64,000 nt of DNA, from assembly GCF_900167975.1 (NCBI RefSeq), contig NZ_FUZU01000001.1, positions 191,001 through 255,000 of the forward strand. The letters are read 5' to 3'. The first letter of the stretch is position 1. The number at the start of each line of letters is the position of its first letter. The DNA is from Ohtaekwangia koreensis. GTDB taxonomy: Bacteria; Bacteroidota; Bacteroidia; Cytophagales; Cyclobacteriaceae. Positions 36,272 through 44,952 of this stretch are shown here, one piece after another. Under the pieces are notes generated by a model, which was not told the DNA's origin, made no database searches, and saw nothing but the letters and a program-made list of their open reading frames with translations. The translations under genes were made by a program, and so were the position numbers.

Positions 36272-37402
36272 CTACAGTCGTTGAGAAACCGTTTTAACCA
36301 TTTTATTCTTCCATGCAGCAAAGGTTCCTGCCTCAATTTGTTTTCTCGCTTCCTTTACCAGCCAAAGGTAGAATGTAAGATTGTGGATAGAAGCAATTTG
36401 TGCGCCCAAAATTTCTTTGTTGATAATTAAGTGGCGTAAATATGCTTTTGAATGGAACGTGCTCACGTAACCACCCAAGGCCGCATCGATAGGTGAAAGA
36501 TCATCCTTCCACTTTTCATTCCGGATATTTATAATGCCTTCCGTTGTAAAAAGCATGCCATTGCGTGCATTGCGTGTGGGCATTACACAGTCAAACATAT
36601 CGATACCCAAGGCTATACATTCAAGAATATTTTCAGGTGTGCCGACACCCATCAGGTAACGCGGTTTTTCTTTAGGAAGAATGCTGCACACCAAACTCGT
36701 CATGGCATACATGTCTTCATGAGGCTCACCAACCGACAATCCTCCTATAGCATTGCCTTGCTGATTTTGTGATGCTATAAATCCGGCTGACTGTTCGCGT
36801 AAATCTTTGTATACACTTCCTTGTACGATGGGAAACAATGCTTGTTCATAACCATATTTTGGCTCTGTAGATTGAATGCGGTCTACACAACGTTTCAACC
36901 ACTGATGGGTTAATTGCATTGAACTTTTTGCGTAAGCATATTCACATGGATACGGAGTACATTCATCAAACGCCATGATGATGTCCGCTCCTATAGTTCG
37001 CTGAATGTCCATCACATTTTCAGGTGTGAAGTGATGCTTTGATCCGTCAATGTGTGATTTAAACGTAACACCTTCATCAACAATTTTCCGGTTCGCTGCA
37101 AGAGAGTATACCTGGTATCCACCGCTATCGGTAAGTATAGGCCTCGACCACCCATTGAATTTGTGAAGACCACCAGCTTTTTCGAGTATGCCGAGGCCTG
37201 GTCTTAAATAAAGATGATATGTATTTCCTAAAATGATCTGTGCTTGTATATCCAGTTCAAGTTCACGTTGGTGGACTGCTTTAACAGATCCTGCTGTACC
37301 AACGGGCATGAAAATAGGTGTTTGGATTTCCCCGTGATCGGTTTGAAGAACGCCTGCCCGTGCAGATGACTTGGGGTCGGTTGCTGTAAGTTGAAATTTC
37401 AT
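36272..37402 (-). CDS. tgt: Queuine tRNA-ribosyltransferase
   Basis: Exchanges guanine 34 of GUN tRNAs for preQ1. The TIM-barrel motifs are present: LTDSGGYQVYSLA with the active-site Asp, FDECTPYPCEYAYA, IGGLSVGEPHEDMY, and the nucleophile region DCVMPTRNARNG. The C-terminal zinc site of the usual enzyme (C-x-C-x-x-C ... H) is not present; the stretch SPIDAALGGYVSTFHSKAYL has no Cys. The ATG at 37402 gives the family-typical MKFQLTATD. First gene of the tgt/lpt/DMT operon. Confidence 0.95.
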   Translation of the reverse strand: MKFQLTATDPKSSARAGVLQTDHGEIQTPIFMPVGTAGSVKAVHQRELELDIQAQIILGNTYHLYLRPGLGILEKAGGLHKFNGWSRPILTDSGGYQVYSLAANRKIVDEGVTFKSHIDGSKHHFTPENVMDIQRTIGADIIMAFDECTPYPCEYAYAKSSMQLTHQWLKRCVDRIQSTEPKYGYEQALFPIVQGSVYKDLREQSAGFIASQNQQGNAIGGLSVGEPHEDMYAMTSLVCSILPKEKPRYLMGVGTPENILECIALGIDMFDCVMPTRNARNGMLFTTEGIINIRNEKWKDDLSPIDAALGGYVSTFHSKAYLRHLIINKEILGAQIASIHNLTFYLWLVKEARKQIEAGTFAAWKNKMVKTVSQRL

Positions 37403-37500
37403 AGCGCAATTGCGCTGCAAAAATAGAATAATCAGTCCGACTAGCTACACAAGTTTCAGGTTTACGACTTTGATTTCAGCCGTGAACCTGAAACCTTCAG

Positions 37501-38565
37501 TTAATGAATGCCTGATCCGAGATAAGAATCAACGTTTTGCTGTGTAATGACTTCCAACGGGAAAAGATCGGTACCTGGAGTTCCCTTCTTAAACATCAGG
37601 TGATTTACGAGGTGACTGATCCCCAACGATGCCTGGCGTTTAGGATTCTGGTTGATCAGAAAATCAATGATGCCGCTTTTCAGGTACTTCATGTTCTCTT
37701 CCAGAATATCATATCCCACCAATCGAATATCTCTCTTGCCCAGCTTCTCTAAAAACGAAGCTGTCACGGCAGTGCCTTTTGATGTGCTTACAAAAATTCC
37801 ACGCAGCGAATTGTCTTGCAATAATTGCTCAAGCTGATTGTTGAAGGAAGGATCTTTTGGATTCAGAATAAAGTCGATGATCGTAAAGTTGATTTTGCCC
37901 TTATCCTGAAAGTATTCGCGGAACCCTTTTTCTTTTTCTAACAAATGGACAGAGTCATGTATATCTTCATCAATATGGAGCACTGCCAATGTACCCGGTT
38001 CATGTTGACCGAAGTGAAGAAGTTCAGCTCCCACACGTCCGCTCTGGTATAAATTCTGGCCGATAAAACTTAGCGGGGCAGCTTCTGCTATATTGGTGTT
38101 AAAAAGAACGTACGGTATATCTGTCTCGCGGAAGAGCTCAAATATAGGGAGTGCTTCATGATAGAATATAGGAGCGATCAGTATTCCATCAGGCTTTGCT
38201 AAATATACCTGGTGAGCCGTTTTCTGAAATGAGCTTTTATCAAGAAGGTCAAATAAAAATAATTCTACTTGTATACCGTATTGTGCCCACTCGGTTTGTG
38301 CTTGCGTGATACCCAGGTTTGATTGCGCCCAATATGGATCTTGTTTGGGATCCGGAAGCAATGCCGCGATTCTATAATTTTTATTAGAGCCGAGTGTACG
38401 TGCAATCAGGTTAGGCTTGTAATCAATTTGCTCCATCACCTCAGTGACCTTTTTCAAAGCCTCCGGTGAAACTCTGCCACGGTTATGCAATACACGATCT
38501 ACCGTACCTACGGAGACACCCGCCAGCTTGGCAATGTCTTTAATGCGGATATTTTTGTCGACCAT
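37501..38565 (-). CDS. LacI-family transcriptional regulator
   Basis: 354 residues. The helix-turn-helix RIKDIAKLAGVSVGTVDRVL and hinge segment HNRGRVSPEALKKV are standard LacI. The sugar-binding-type C-terminal domain resembles RbsB-like substrate-binding folds (PDGILIAPIFYHEALPIFEL). An ATG at 38565 is used; the frame also opens with TTG at 38571. Palindromes upstream are candidate operators. The effector is likely a sugar or other small molecule; no CAZyme cluster is next to it. A gene-poor region separates it from the sigma/SusC locus. Confidence 0.9.
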   Translation of the reverse strand: MVDKNIRIKDIAKLAGVSVGTVDRVLHNRGRVSPEALKKVTEVMEQIDYKPNLIARTLGSNKNYRIAALLPDPKQDPYWAQSNLGITQAQTEWAQYGIQVELFLFDLLDKSSFQKTAHQVYLAKPDGILIAPIFYHEALPIFELFRETDIPYVLFNTNIAEAAPLSFIGQNLYQSGRVGAELLHFGQHEPGTLAVLHIDEDIHDSVHLLEKEKGFREYFQDKGKINFTIIDFILNPKDPSFNNQLEQLLQDNSLRGIFVSTSKGTAVTASFLEKLGKRDIRLVGYDILEENMKYLKSGIIDFLINQNPKRQASLGISHLVNHLMFKKGTPGTDLFPLEVITQQNVDSYLGSGIH

Positions 38566-38643
38566 ATTCAAAAAACTCTCATTTTAAGTTTTACTCGAAA
38601 ACGTTACCAAAATACGCTTTTTCTATGTTTTCGAACACAAATT

Positions 38644-38663
38644 AAATGTGTGCGCACACATTT
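38644..38663. promoter_or_regulatory. Perfect 20-bp palindrome, candidate LacI operator
   Basis: AAATGTGTGC and its exact reverse complement abut at the centre GC. It is about 80 bases upstream of the lacI start, in the position of an autoregulatory operator. A central G/C dinucleotide is usual for LacI-family sites. Confidence 0.55.
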
Positions 38664-38785
38664 TAAAAATTTTCTTGCTTTTATTTCTTTCATATTATAC
38701 TTTGGATGTACGAATTCACTGTTGGAATATTCTGAAGACATGAATTCCGGCAGAAGAAAGTTTTTTTACCCAAACCCAAACCAAA

Positions 38786-38884
38786 ATGAAAAACGTTTAC
38801 AAACTCAGTTATGCTGCCTTTCCAGGCAGTATGACCAATAACCTCGCAGGCATCGCCTTCTTGGGGGTATCGGATTCTCCTTAG
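38786..38884 (+). CDS. Possible 32-residue peptide
   Basis: ATG at 38786 opens MKNVYKLSYAAFPGSMTNNL and ends with TAG after 32 codons. It is the only plausible short frame before the plus-strand terminator at 39052. The MKN-x-YKLS opening resembles the start of many Bacteroidota secreted proteins, so it could also be the stump of a lost gene. There is no homology support. Confidence 0.3.
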   Translation: MKNVYKLSYAAFPGSMTNNLAGIAFLGVSDSP

Positions 38885-39051
38885 TGATTCAGATTTTCTC
38901 AAAAAAAAGAGGTTCACGGTACTTCATCGATTAATCCACAAGCTTTCTATCCGATAATAATTGAAACAATACCTTCAATAACCCCTTGCAGGGTATAAAA
39001 AAAATACTCGATGTACTTTATAGGTTAGAGTACATTTGGTTTGGTTGAGTC

Positions 39052-39083
39052 AGTAGGGTAGGGTGGTTCCTGCCCTACTTTTT
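39052..39083 (+). terminator. Orphan intrinsic terminator
   Basis: AGTAGGGTAG at 39052-39061 pairs with CTGCCCTACT at 39070-39079 (one G-U pair), followed directly by TTTTT. It points to the plus strand, yet no plus-strand gene precedes it for 9 kb except the short frame at 38786. Confidence 0.75.
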
Positions 39084-39367
39084 AAAGTCGCTCAACCTGT
39101 TTTATGTTCGGGATTTGAATCGCTGTGATCTATTCTACAGAAGTAGTAAACACCGTAAGGTGTTATCGATGAAGGAAACAGGAAATTTATTGTGTTATGA
39201 TGGATTGATGATGTATGGCAATATTGCTATTGCAGTACGATTATATAGTGCATTGTATCGCTATAATTTTTCTCTCTGGTTTTCTTTTCTTTAATAGTCA
39301 ATTATATATAAAGGCGTTTGTCGGATTGTGATATACATAATCTACTGATGTCTTGATGTAAAATTGA

Positions 39368-39985
39368 GTGAATCCAAGAACTGTGCTTGCGCATCTTCCA
39401 CCATATCAAGAAAATAGTGTGCTACACGAACTGGCACTCGGGAGTGAGTCTGCTTTTAAACAGCTATACGATCGTTACTGGCAAAGTATATATAAAGTAA
39501 CGAAGCGTTATACGAAGTCGTCTGTATTGGCGGAAGATATAGTTCAGGAGATCTTTTCCACGTTGTGGAACAAACGATCTGAGTTTACTGAAGTGCTACA
39601 TCTGGAATATTACCTGATGACCATGGCACGAAACCTGACCTATAAAACGCTTCGTAAGCTGGCTTTTGAAGAACTCGCGAAAAGTAAATTTACTGAGGAG
39701 AGCATTCTCGTTGATAATACGATGGATGATTTGTTACTCGAAAAACAATATGAACAACTCTTGCAGCAAGCTGTAGGACTATTGCCTTCGCAGCAAAAGC
39801 AGGTTTTTCAACTTGCTAAGGTTGAGGGGCTGAGTCATGAAGCAATTGCCAAGCAGTTGAATATTTCAAGACTGACTGTAAAAACTCACATGGCAAAGGC
39901 ATTGCAATTTATTCGCCATTACCTGCAGCCACACGTGGGTACGTATGTACTACAGTTTGTTTTGTTCCGGATTTTAATTTCATAG
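39368..39985 (+). CDS. ECF RNA polymerase sigma factor (FecI-like)
   Basis: A 205-residue sigma-70 family protein with region 2 (ALGSESAFKQLYDRYWQSIY, AEDIVQEIFSTLWNKR) and region 4 (LLPSQQKQVFQLAKVEGLSH, then NISRLTVKTHMAKALQFIR). The start is GTG at 39368. The next genes are a FecR anti-sigma factor and a SusC/SusD pair, so it most likely drives their expression when the receptor is loaded, as in Bacteroidota ECF/FecR/TonB systems. Confidence 0.9.
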   Translation: MNPRTVLAHLPPYQENSVLHELALGSESAFKQLYDRYWQSIYKVTKRYTKSSVLAEDIVQEIFSTLWNKRSEFTEVLHLEYYLMTMARNLTYKTLRKLAFEELAKSKFTEESILVDNTMDDLLLEKQYEQLLQQAVGLLPSQQKQVFQLAKVEGLSHEAIAKQLNISRLTVKTHMAKALQFIRHYLQPHVGTYVLQFVLFRILIS

Positions 39986-40273
39986 CAGTAGATTACTTTC
40001 AGCGCGACTTGTAAGTAGCTACTAAAGATATAGTATCCAGCGGATGACATTTTTTTCATCTGATGGCACCCTTGTGATCTGTTACATAAGGATATATACC
40101 TCTGTGCTTATCCATAAATTTTCGGTCAGGCATCCTTTTTCGAAATTTCTTAAAAATATTTTCTTCCTCACTACACCTTCGCCCATCCTCAAGTACTCTT
40201 TAGTAATGTAGGCGCAGTCAACTTGATTTGAACCTATAGATGTCCCAAAGGGAAACTTTATTACGAATCGCCC

Positions 40274-41386
40274 ATGAGCAACCTAGACGACCTGATACAA
40301 CGTTACCTCAATAATACTGCGTCTGATGAAGACCGTGCTGCACTGAAGGCGATGATTCAGTCAGAAGAATGTGAAGCGCAAATAAAGAATACTATATCTG
40401 AAGATCTGCGGGTAGAAATGCTGCAAAAGCGATTACCAGATTTGGAATCACAAATCAGATCAGAAGCAATATACCAGCGAATTCTGGCGACCCGCGCGCA
40501 AAGTGAAGCTGAGAAAATGTGGGTGGAGCGCGAAAGTCAGATAGAAGCACCTTCAACAGGTAAATATCTAAAACGTGTTTGGTATGCAGCGGCATCTTTC
40601 GTGGTGCTCACCACGGCGAGCGTATTGCTCTATACACAGTATAAACAAACCCAACAGCCCACAGCATTTATTGATCAGCCTTCCGAACAATGGATAAAGA
40701 TTTCGAATTCAGGCACCGCATTGCAAAAAATAGCTTTGAATGATGGAAGCGTCATCTCTCTGGAGCCGGGAAGTGAAGTGCGTTATCCTGAAAAGTTTGA
40801 TGCAAAACGCGAAGTATATCTTTCAGGGGAAGCGTTTTTTGAAATAGCAAAGGATGCTGCGCATCCGTTCCTGGTATATACCAATGAAGTCACCACAAAA
40901 GTATTGGGTACAAGTTTCAGAATAAAGGCGCGTCAACAATCAAAAGAGATTGTTGTAGCAGTAACCACTGGCAAAGTTTCAGTATATGCGAAGCCTGCTG
41001 GTGCTGGATTCCTGAGTAAAAGCGTACAGGAAGTAACACTCACACCAAACCTTCAGGCTATTTATAGTCGCAGTGATCAAAGTGTAGTAAAACAAATTGT
41101 TGAAAGTCCTAAAGTTATAGCACCACAATCTTTACCTAAAGATTACTATACCAATACGCAGGTGGTACAGATCCTGAGTGAATTGGGAAAAAGCTACGGT
41201 GTAGAGATTAAATATGATAAAGAAGCACTGGCGAATTGTACGCTGGTATCCGATGTAATGGATGGCGAAGGTCTTTATGACCAACTCGAAGTTATATGTC
41301 ACGCACTCGGTGGCAGGTACTCGATAGAAGGTACTGCCATTGTAATTGAAGCGGGTGGTTGCAACCAAATTGATGTTAAACCTTAA
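40274..41386 (+). CDS. FecR-type anti-sigma factor
   Basis: 370 residues. The N-terminal ~90 residues are cytosolic and helical (sigma-binding), a membrane helix lies at WYAAASFVVLTTASVLLYT, and the periplasmic FecR domain follows (NDGSVISLEPGSEVRYPEKF, then REVYLSGEAFFEIAKD). The C-terminal STN-like region (VVQILSELGKSYGVEIKYDK) contacts the receptor. It lies 288 bases after the sigma gene and 147 bases before the SusC start. Releases the sigma factor on a signal from the SusC protein. Confidence 0.94.
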   Translation: MSNLDDLIQRYLNNTASDEDRAALKAMIQSEECEAQIKNTISEDLRVEMLQKRLPDLESQIRSEAIYQRILATRAQSEAEKMWVERESQIEAPSTGKYLKRVWYAAASFVVLTTASVLLYTQYKQTQQPTAFIDQPSEQWIKISNSGTALQKIALNDGSVISLEPGSEVRYPEKFDAKREVYLSGEAFFEIAKDAAHPFLVYTNEVTTKVLGTSFRIKARQQSKEIVVAVTTGKVSVYAKPAGAGFLSKSVQEVTLTPNLQAIYSRSDQSVVKQIVESPKVIAPQSLPKDYYTNTQVVQILSELGKSYGVEIKYDKEALANCTLVSDVMDGEGLYDQLEVICHALGGRYSIEGTAIVIEAGGCNQIDVKP

Positions 41387-41533
41387 CCTGAGAAGCCTAT
41401 GAGATAAAGCTTACAGATATACCTATAAAAAAACAGGCCGATGATGTTACGAGCATCACCAGCCTTTCAGGTAAGCATGATAAAATCATGCACCATAGTT
41501 TTTGCCCTTTTCAAAACAAAAACATTTCAATTT

Positions 41534-44500
41534 ATGAATAAACCTAAACCGGTTCAAGAAACATTACTGTTTCTTATGAGAGTTACATTAATCCATATTC
41601 TCCTGACAACCTTTTCAATGGCATTTGCCTACGCGGTAGATACCATGGGGCAGGAGGTACTTAACAGAAAGATCACTCTGGATGTTGAAGGTGAAGATTT
41701 TCAACAGGCATTGATCAAGATCAGCGAGCAGGCTAAAGTAAAATTTGCCTATAGCCCCGAGCTGGTTCAAGATCAGAAACGCGTAACGCTGCATGTTAAA
41801 GATGCAAAGCTTACGGAAGTACTCGCTACATTGCTTGGCCCCGAAGTAAACTATAAAGTCGTAGGAAAACGCATAGTGCTTCGTCCTGTAAGTCAGGAAG
41901 GCGGAAACGAAAATGGAAAAGATTCTGCACCACGTTCCACTCCCATTCCCGTGGCTGTGTCTGGTACGGTTAAAGATGCCACGGGGCAACCGCTCCCGGG
42001 AGTATCTATATTACTAAAAGGTACATCTATTGGTACATCTACAGATACTGAAGGTAAATTTACAATCAATGTAAATTCAGAGAGTGATGTATTGGTAATT
42101 TCATTTATTGGTTATGCTACACAAGAAGTTTCTGTTCAAAACAGAACTACCATAGATATAGTATTGCAAGAAGATGTTACAGAATTAAATGAAGTTGTCG
42201 TTACTGCATTGGGTATTGAGAAAGAAAGAAAATCACTTGGATATTCTGTTACAGAAGTAAAAGGTGAGCAACTTACACAGGCTCGTGAAGTAAACGTAGC
42301 AAACTCACTGGTTGGAAAAATAGCAGGCGTAAATGTTAGCTCCGTTGCGGGTGGTCCTGGTGCTTCTACAAGTGTAGTAATCCGTGGCGCTTCAACACTT
42401 ACAGGAAGTAATCAACCACTCTATGTTATAAACGGTGTACCGATGAGTAATGAGAGTGCACAGTTGGTTGGGCGCTGGGTAAATGAAGCGGACCGTGGCG
42501 ATGGTATAGGGAATATAAACCCGGATGACATTGAGACGATTTCTGTTTTGAAAGGCGCTGCCGCTGCTGCACTATACGGATCGCGTGCAAAAGCCGGAGT
42601 TATTCTGATCACTACGAAGAGTGGTAAAGGTGCTGGTAGTATAGAGCTGAATTCAAACTATGTAGCAGAGTCGGTAATGGATATGACTGACTGGCAATAT
42701 GTATATGGTTTAGGCTCTAACGGAACTAAACCCGCAACGCAAACAGCCGCACTTGACGCAGGTAACAGCAGTTGGGGAGCAAAACTTGATGGTACCCCTG
42801 TAATTAATTTTGACGGAGTATCTCGTCCGTACACTGCACACAAAAATAACCTGGAAGATTTCTATCGTACAGGAAGTACATTTACAAATACACTATCTTT
42901 TAGTAAAGGATTTGATAACGGAGGAATTCGTTTATCCGCAAGTGATCTTCGTAACACTTCTATCTTGCCAAATGCCGGACTGAAAAGAAATTCTTTCAAC
43001 GTATCGGTGAATTACTCTCCGGTGAAAAGATTTACAGTAGATGCACGCGCAAATTATGTTCTTGATGATGTAGAAAACAGACCATTGCTTTCGGATGGTG
43101 CAGGCAATGCTAATTTCCAGGCAATGTTCCTTCCTACAAGTATGGATATTAATGATCTGAAGCCCGGAACAAAGGCTGATGGTACAGAGCTGGTCTTCTC
43201 GAATAACACCTATGCAACAAACCCATGGTTTGCAGCAGAGAAATTTGTAAATGATACCAAGCGTGAACGATTCATCGGTTCGATGACGATGCGCTATACA
43301 TTTGATAACGGTTTCTTTATTCAAGGCCGTGCAGGACGTGATTCTTATACCGATCGTATAACGAATATTTTACCTTCCGGAACAGCCTACCTTCCTATAG
43401 GAAGAATAACAGAGACTACAACAAAATTCTATGAATTGAACGCTGATGTTTTAATTGGTAAACAATTTAAGGTAAACGAAGATTTAACGATCACACCTAA
43501 TATAGGGGCGAACTTGCGTAAACAGGATGCTGAGACATCAACATTGATTGGTAATGATCTTGCTGTTCCGTTTACCTATAGTATAACCAATGCAAAAAAT
43601 AAAACTATAAACTATACCGACTTTAATCAGGAGATACAATCGGTATATGGAACATTGGAATTAGCCTATAAGAATTATCTGTATCTAACCGTAACAGGAC
43701 GTAACGACTGGTTCTCTACATTGGCAGTGCCGGGTGTAAATTTATCAGCTTCTGCATTGGATATTTTCTATCCTTCAGTAAGTGGATCATTTGTGTTTTC
43801 TGAGTTAATGAACTTTGGACAAACATTTACTTTCGGTAAAATTCGTGCAGGGTATGCTAAAGTAGGACAAGCTACAGATCCATATCAGACCGTATTGAAC
43901 TATGGAATTGATGGACGTACTGTAAATGGTTATCCGATTGGTACCATTATCAACACCGCGATTCCGAACAGCGAGCTGAAACCTTCACAGGCAAGTGAAG
44001 TTGAAATAGGAACAGAGTTAGGCTTTTTGGCTAATCGTGTACGGTTAGACCTCACCTGGTATAATAAAAAATCTACCGATGAAATTGTAAAAGCTCCTGC
44101 ATCCATTACATCAGGCTATACTTCGGTTGTACTGAATATAGGTGAATTGAAAAATACCGGACTTGAAATGTTGTTAACAACAGTGCCTGTTCAAAAAACA
44201 GATTTCAAATGGATTACATCACTGAATGGATCGGTTAATAAAAATGAAGTTGTTAAGCTTGCAGACGGGCAAGAGTCGTTGGCAGTAGGTGAATCGCGCA
44301 GTGGTAATGGTTTCACTCAGCACATTGTAGGAAAGGCAGCGCATCAGATTATGGCGTTCGATTATTTGCGTGATGCTGATGGAGAAATTGTAGTAAATGC
44401 CAATGGTGTACCACAAAGAGGAGAGTTGCAATCTTACGGTTCAGCGTATCATAAATGGACAGCAGGCTGGAACAACGAATTTTCATACAAGCAATTTTCA

Positions 44501-44926
44501 ATGTCGTTTCTGATCGATGGTAAATTCGGTGGTAAATTATTCTCTGCCACAGACTACTATGGCTATCAATTCGGATTGCATAAAGCTACACTTGTAGGAA
44601 GAGAAGAAACTTTCGGTGAGAACAATGCTTCATCACAACGTTACTATGGCGATCTTTCCAATAACGTATCTTCTATTTTTGTGAACGATGCAAGCTTCAT
44701 CAAATTCCGCCAATTTACTTTGGGATATACTATACCCGGGCAGGTATTTAACAACGTAGTAAAGAGCGCTACAATAAGTTTTGTTGCCCGCAATTTATTC
44801 ATCCTGATGAAGAAGACAGATAATATAGATCCAGAATCTAACTTCTCAAATTATGCTCCCGGTCTTGAGTTAGGTGGTGTACCTCCTGTGCGCACCTATG
44901 GTTTCAACCTGAATGTGAAGTTTTAA
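41534..44926 (+). CDS. SusC/RagA-type TonB-linked outer-membrane receptor
   Basis: The chosen ATG at 41534 puts the signal peptide (RVTLIHILLTTFSMAFA) close to the start; the frame is open 93 bases further. Domains in order: STN signalling domain (VEGEDFQQALIKISEQAKVK), carboxypeptidase-regulatory-like domain (VSGTVKDATGQPLPGVSILL), TonB plug (TELNEVVVTALG..., PLYVINGVP), and the 22-strand barrel. The STN domain fits regulation through the FecR protein upstream. With the SusD gene it imports a large substrate. Length about 1130 residues is typical. Confidence 0.95.
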   Translation: MNKPKPVQETLLFLMRVTLIHILLTTFSMAFAYAVDTMGQEVLNRKITLDVEGEDFQQALIKISEQAKVKFAYSPELVQDQKRVTLHVKDAKLTEVLATLLGPEVNYKVVGKRIVLRPVSQEGGNENGKDSAPRSTPIPVAVSGTVKDATGQPLPGVSILLKGTSIGTSTDTEGKFTINVNSESDVLVISFIGYATQEVSVQNRTTIDIVLQEDVTELNEVVVTALGIEKERKSLGYSVTEVKGEQLTQAREVNVANSLVGKIAGVNVSSVAGGPGASTSVVIRGASTLTGSNQPLYVINGVPMSNESAQLVGRWVNEADRGDGIGNINPDDIETISVLKGAAAAALYGSRAKAGVILITTKSGKGAGSIELNSNYVAESVMDMTDWQYVYGLGSNGTKPATQTAALDAGNSSWGAKLDGTPVINFDGVSRPYTAHKNNLEDFYRTGSTFTNTLSFSKGFDNGGIRLSASDLRNTSILPNAGLKRNSFNVSVNYSPVKRFTVDARANYVLDDVENRPLLSDGAGNANFQAMFLPTSMDINDLKPGTKADGTELVFSNNTYATNPWFAAEKFVNDTKRERFIGSMTMRYTFDNGFFIQGRAGRDSYTDRITNILPSGTAYLPIGRITETTTKFYELNADVLIGKQFKVNEDLTITPNIGANLRKQDAETSTLIGNDLAVPFTYSITNAKNKTINYTDFNQEIQSVYGTLELAYKNYLYLTVTGRNDWFSTLAVPGVNLSASALDIFYPSVSGSFVFSELMNFGQTFTFGKIRAGYAKVGQATDPYQTVLNYGIDGRTVNGYPIGTIINTAIPNSELKPSQASEVEIGTELGFLANRVRLDLTWYNKKSTDEIVKAPASITSGYTSVVLNIGELKNTGLEMLLTTVPVQKTDFKWITSLNGSVNKNEVVKLADGQESLAVGESRSGNGFTQHIVGKAAHQIMAFDYLRDADGEIVVNANGVPQRGELQSYGSAYHKWTAGWNNEFSYKQFSMSFLIDGKFGGKLFSATDYYGYQFGLHKATLVGREETFGENNASSQRYYGDLSNNVSSIFVNDASFIKFRQFTLGYTIPGQVFNNVVKSATISFVARNLFILMKKTDNIDPESNFSNYAPGLELGGVPPVRTYGFNLNVKF

Positions 44927-44952
44927 GAAGTAAAAATTATTATCGATCAACT

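Larger units (their letters stand above)
38566..39367. other. Gene-poor 800-base region beside lacI
   Basis: No long frame looks real. The region contains a LacI-like half-operator (GAAAACGTTACC at about 38595-38606), a perfect 20-bp palindrome, a 32-codon plus-strand frame at 38786-38884, and an intrinsic terminator on the plus strand at 39052-39083. Together the last two imply a short unannotated plus-strand transcript, either a small RNA or a short peptide gene. From 39084 to 39367 I see only AT-rich sequence leading to the sigma factor gene. Confidence 0.6.

Noticed and set aside
38690-38917. 75-codon minus-strand frame in the lacI gap
   Set aside because: It has no recognisable domain, its composition looks non-coding, and it runs against the plus-strand terminator; it is most likely chance.
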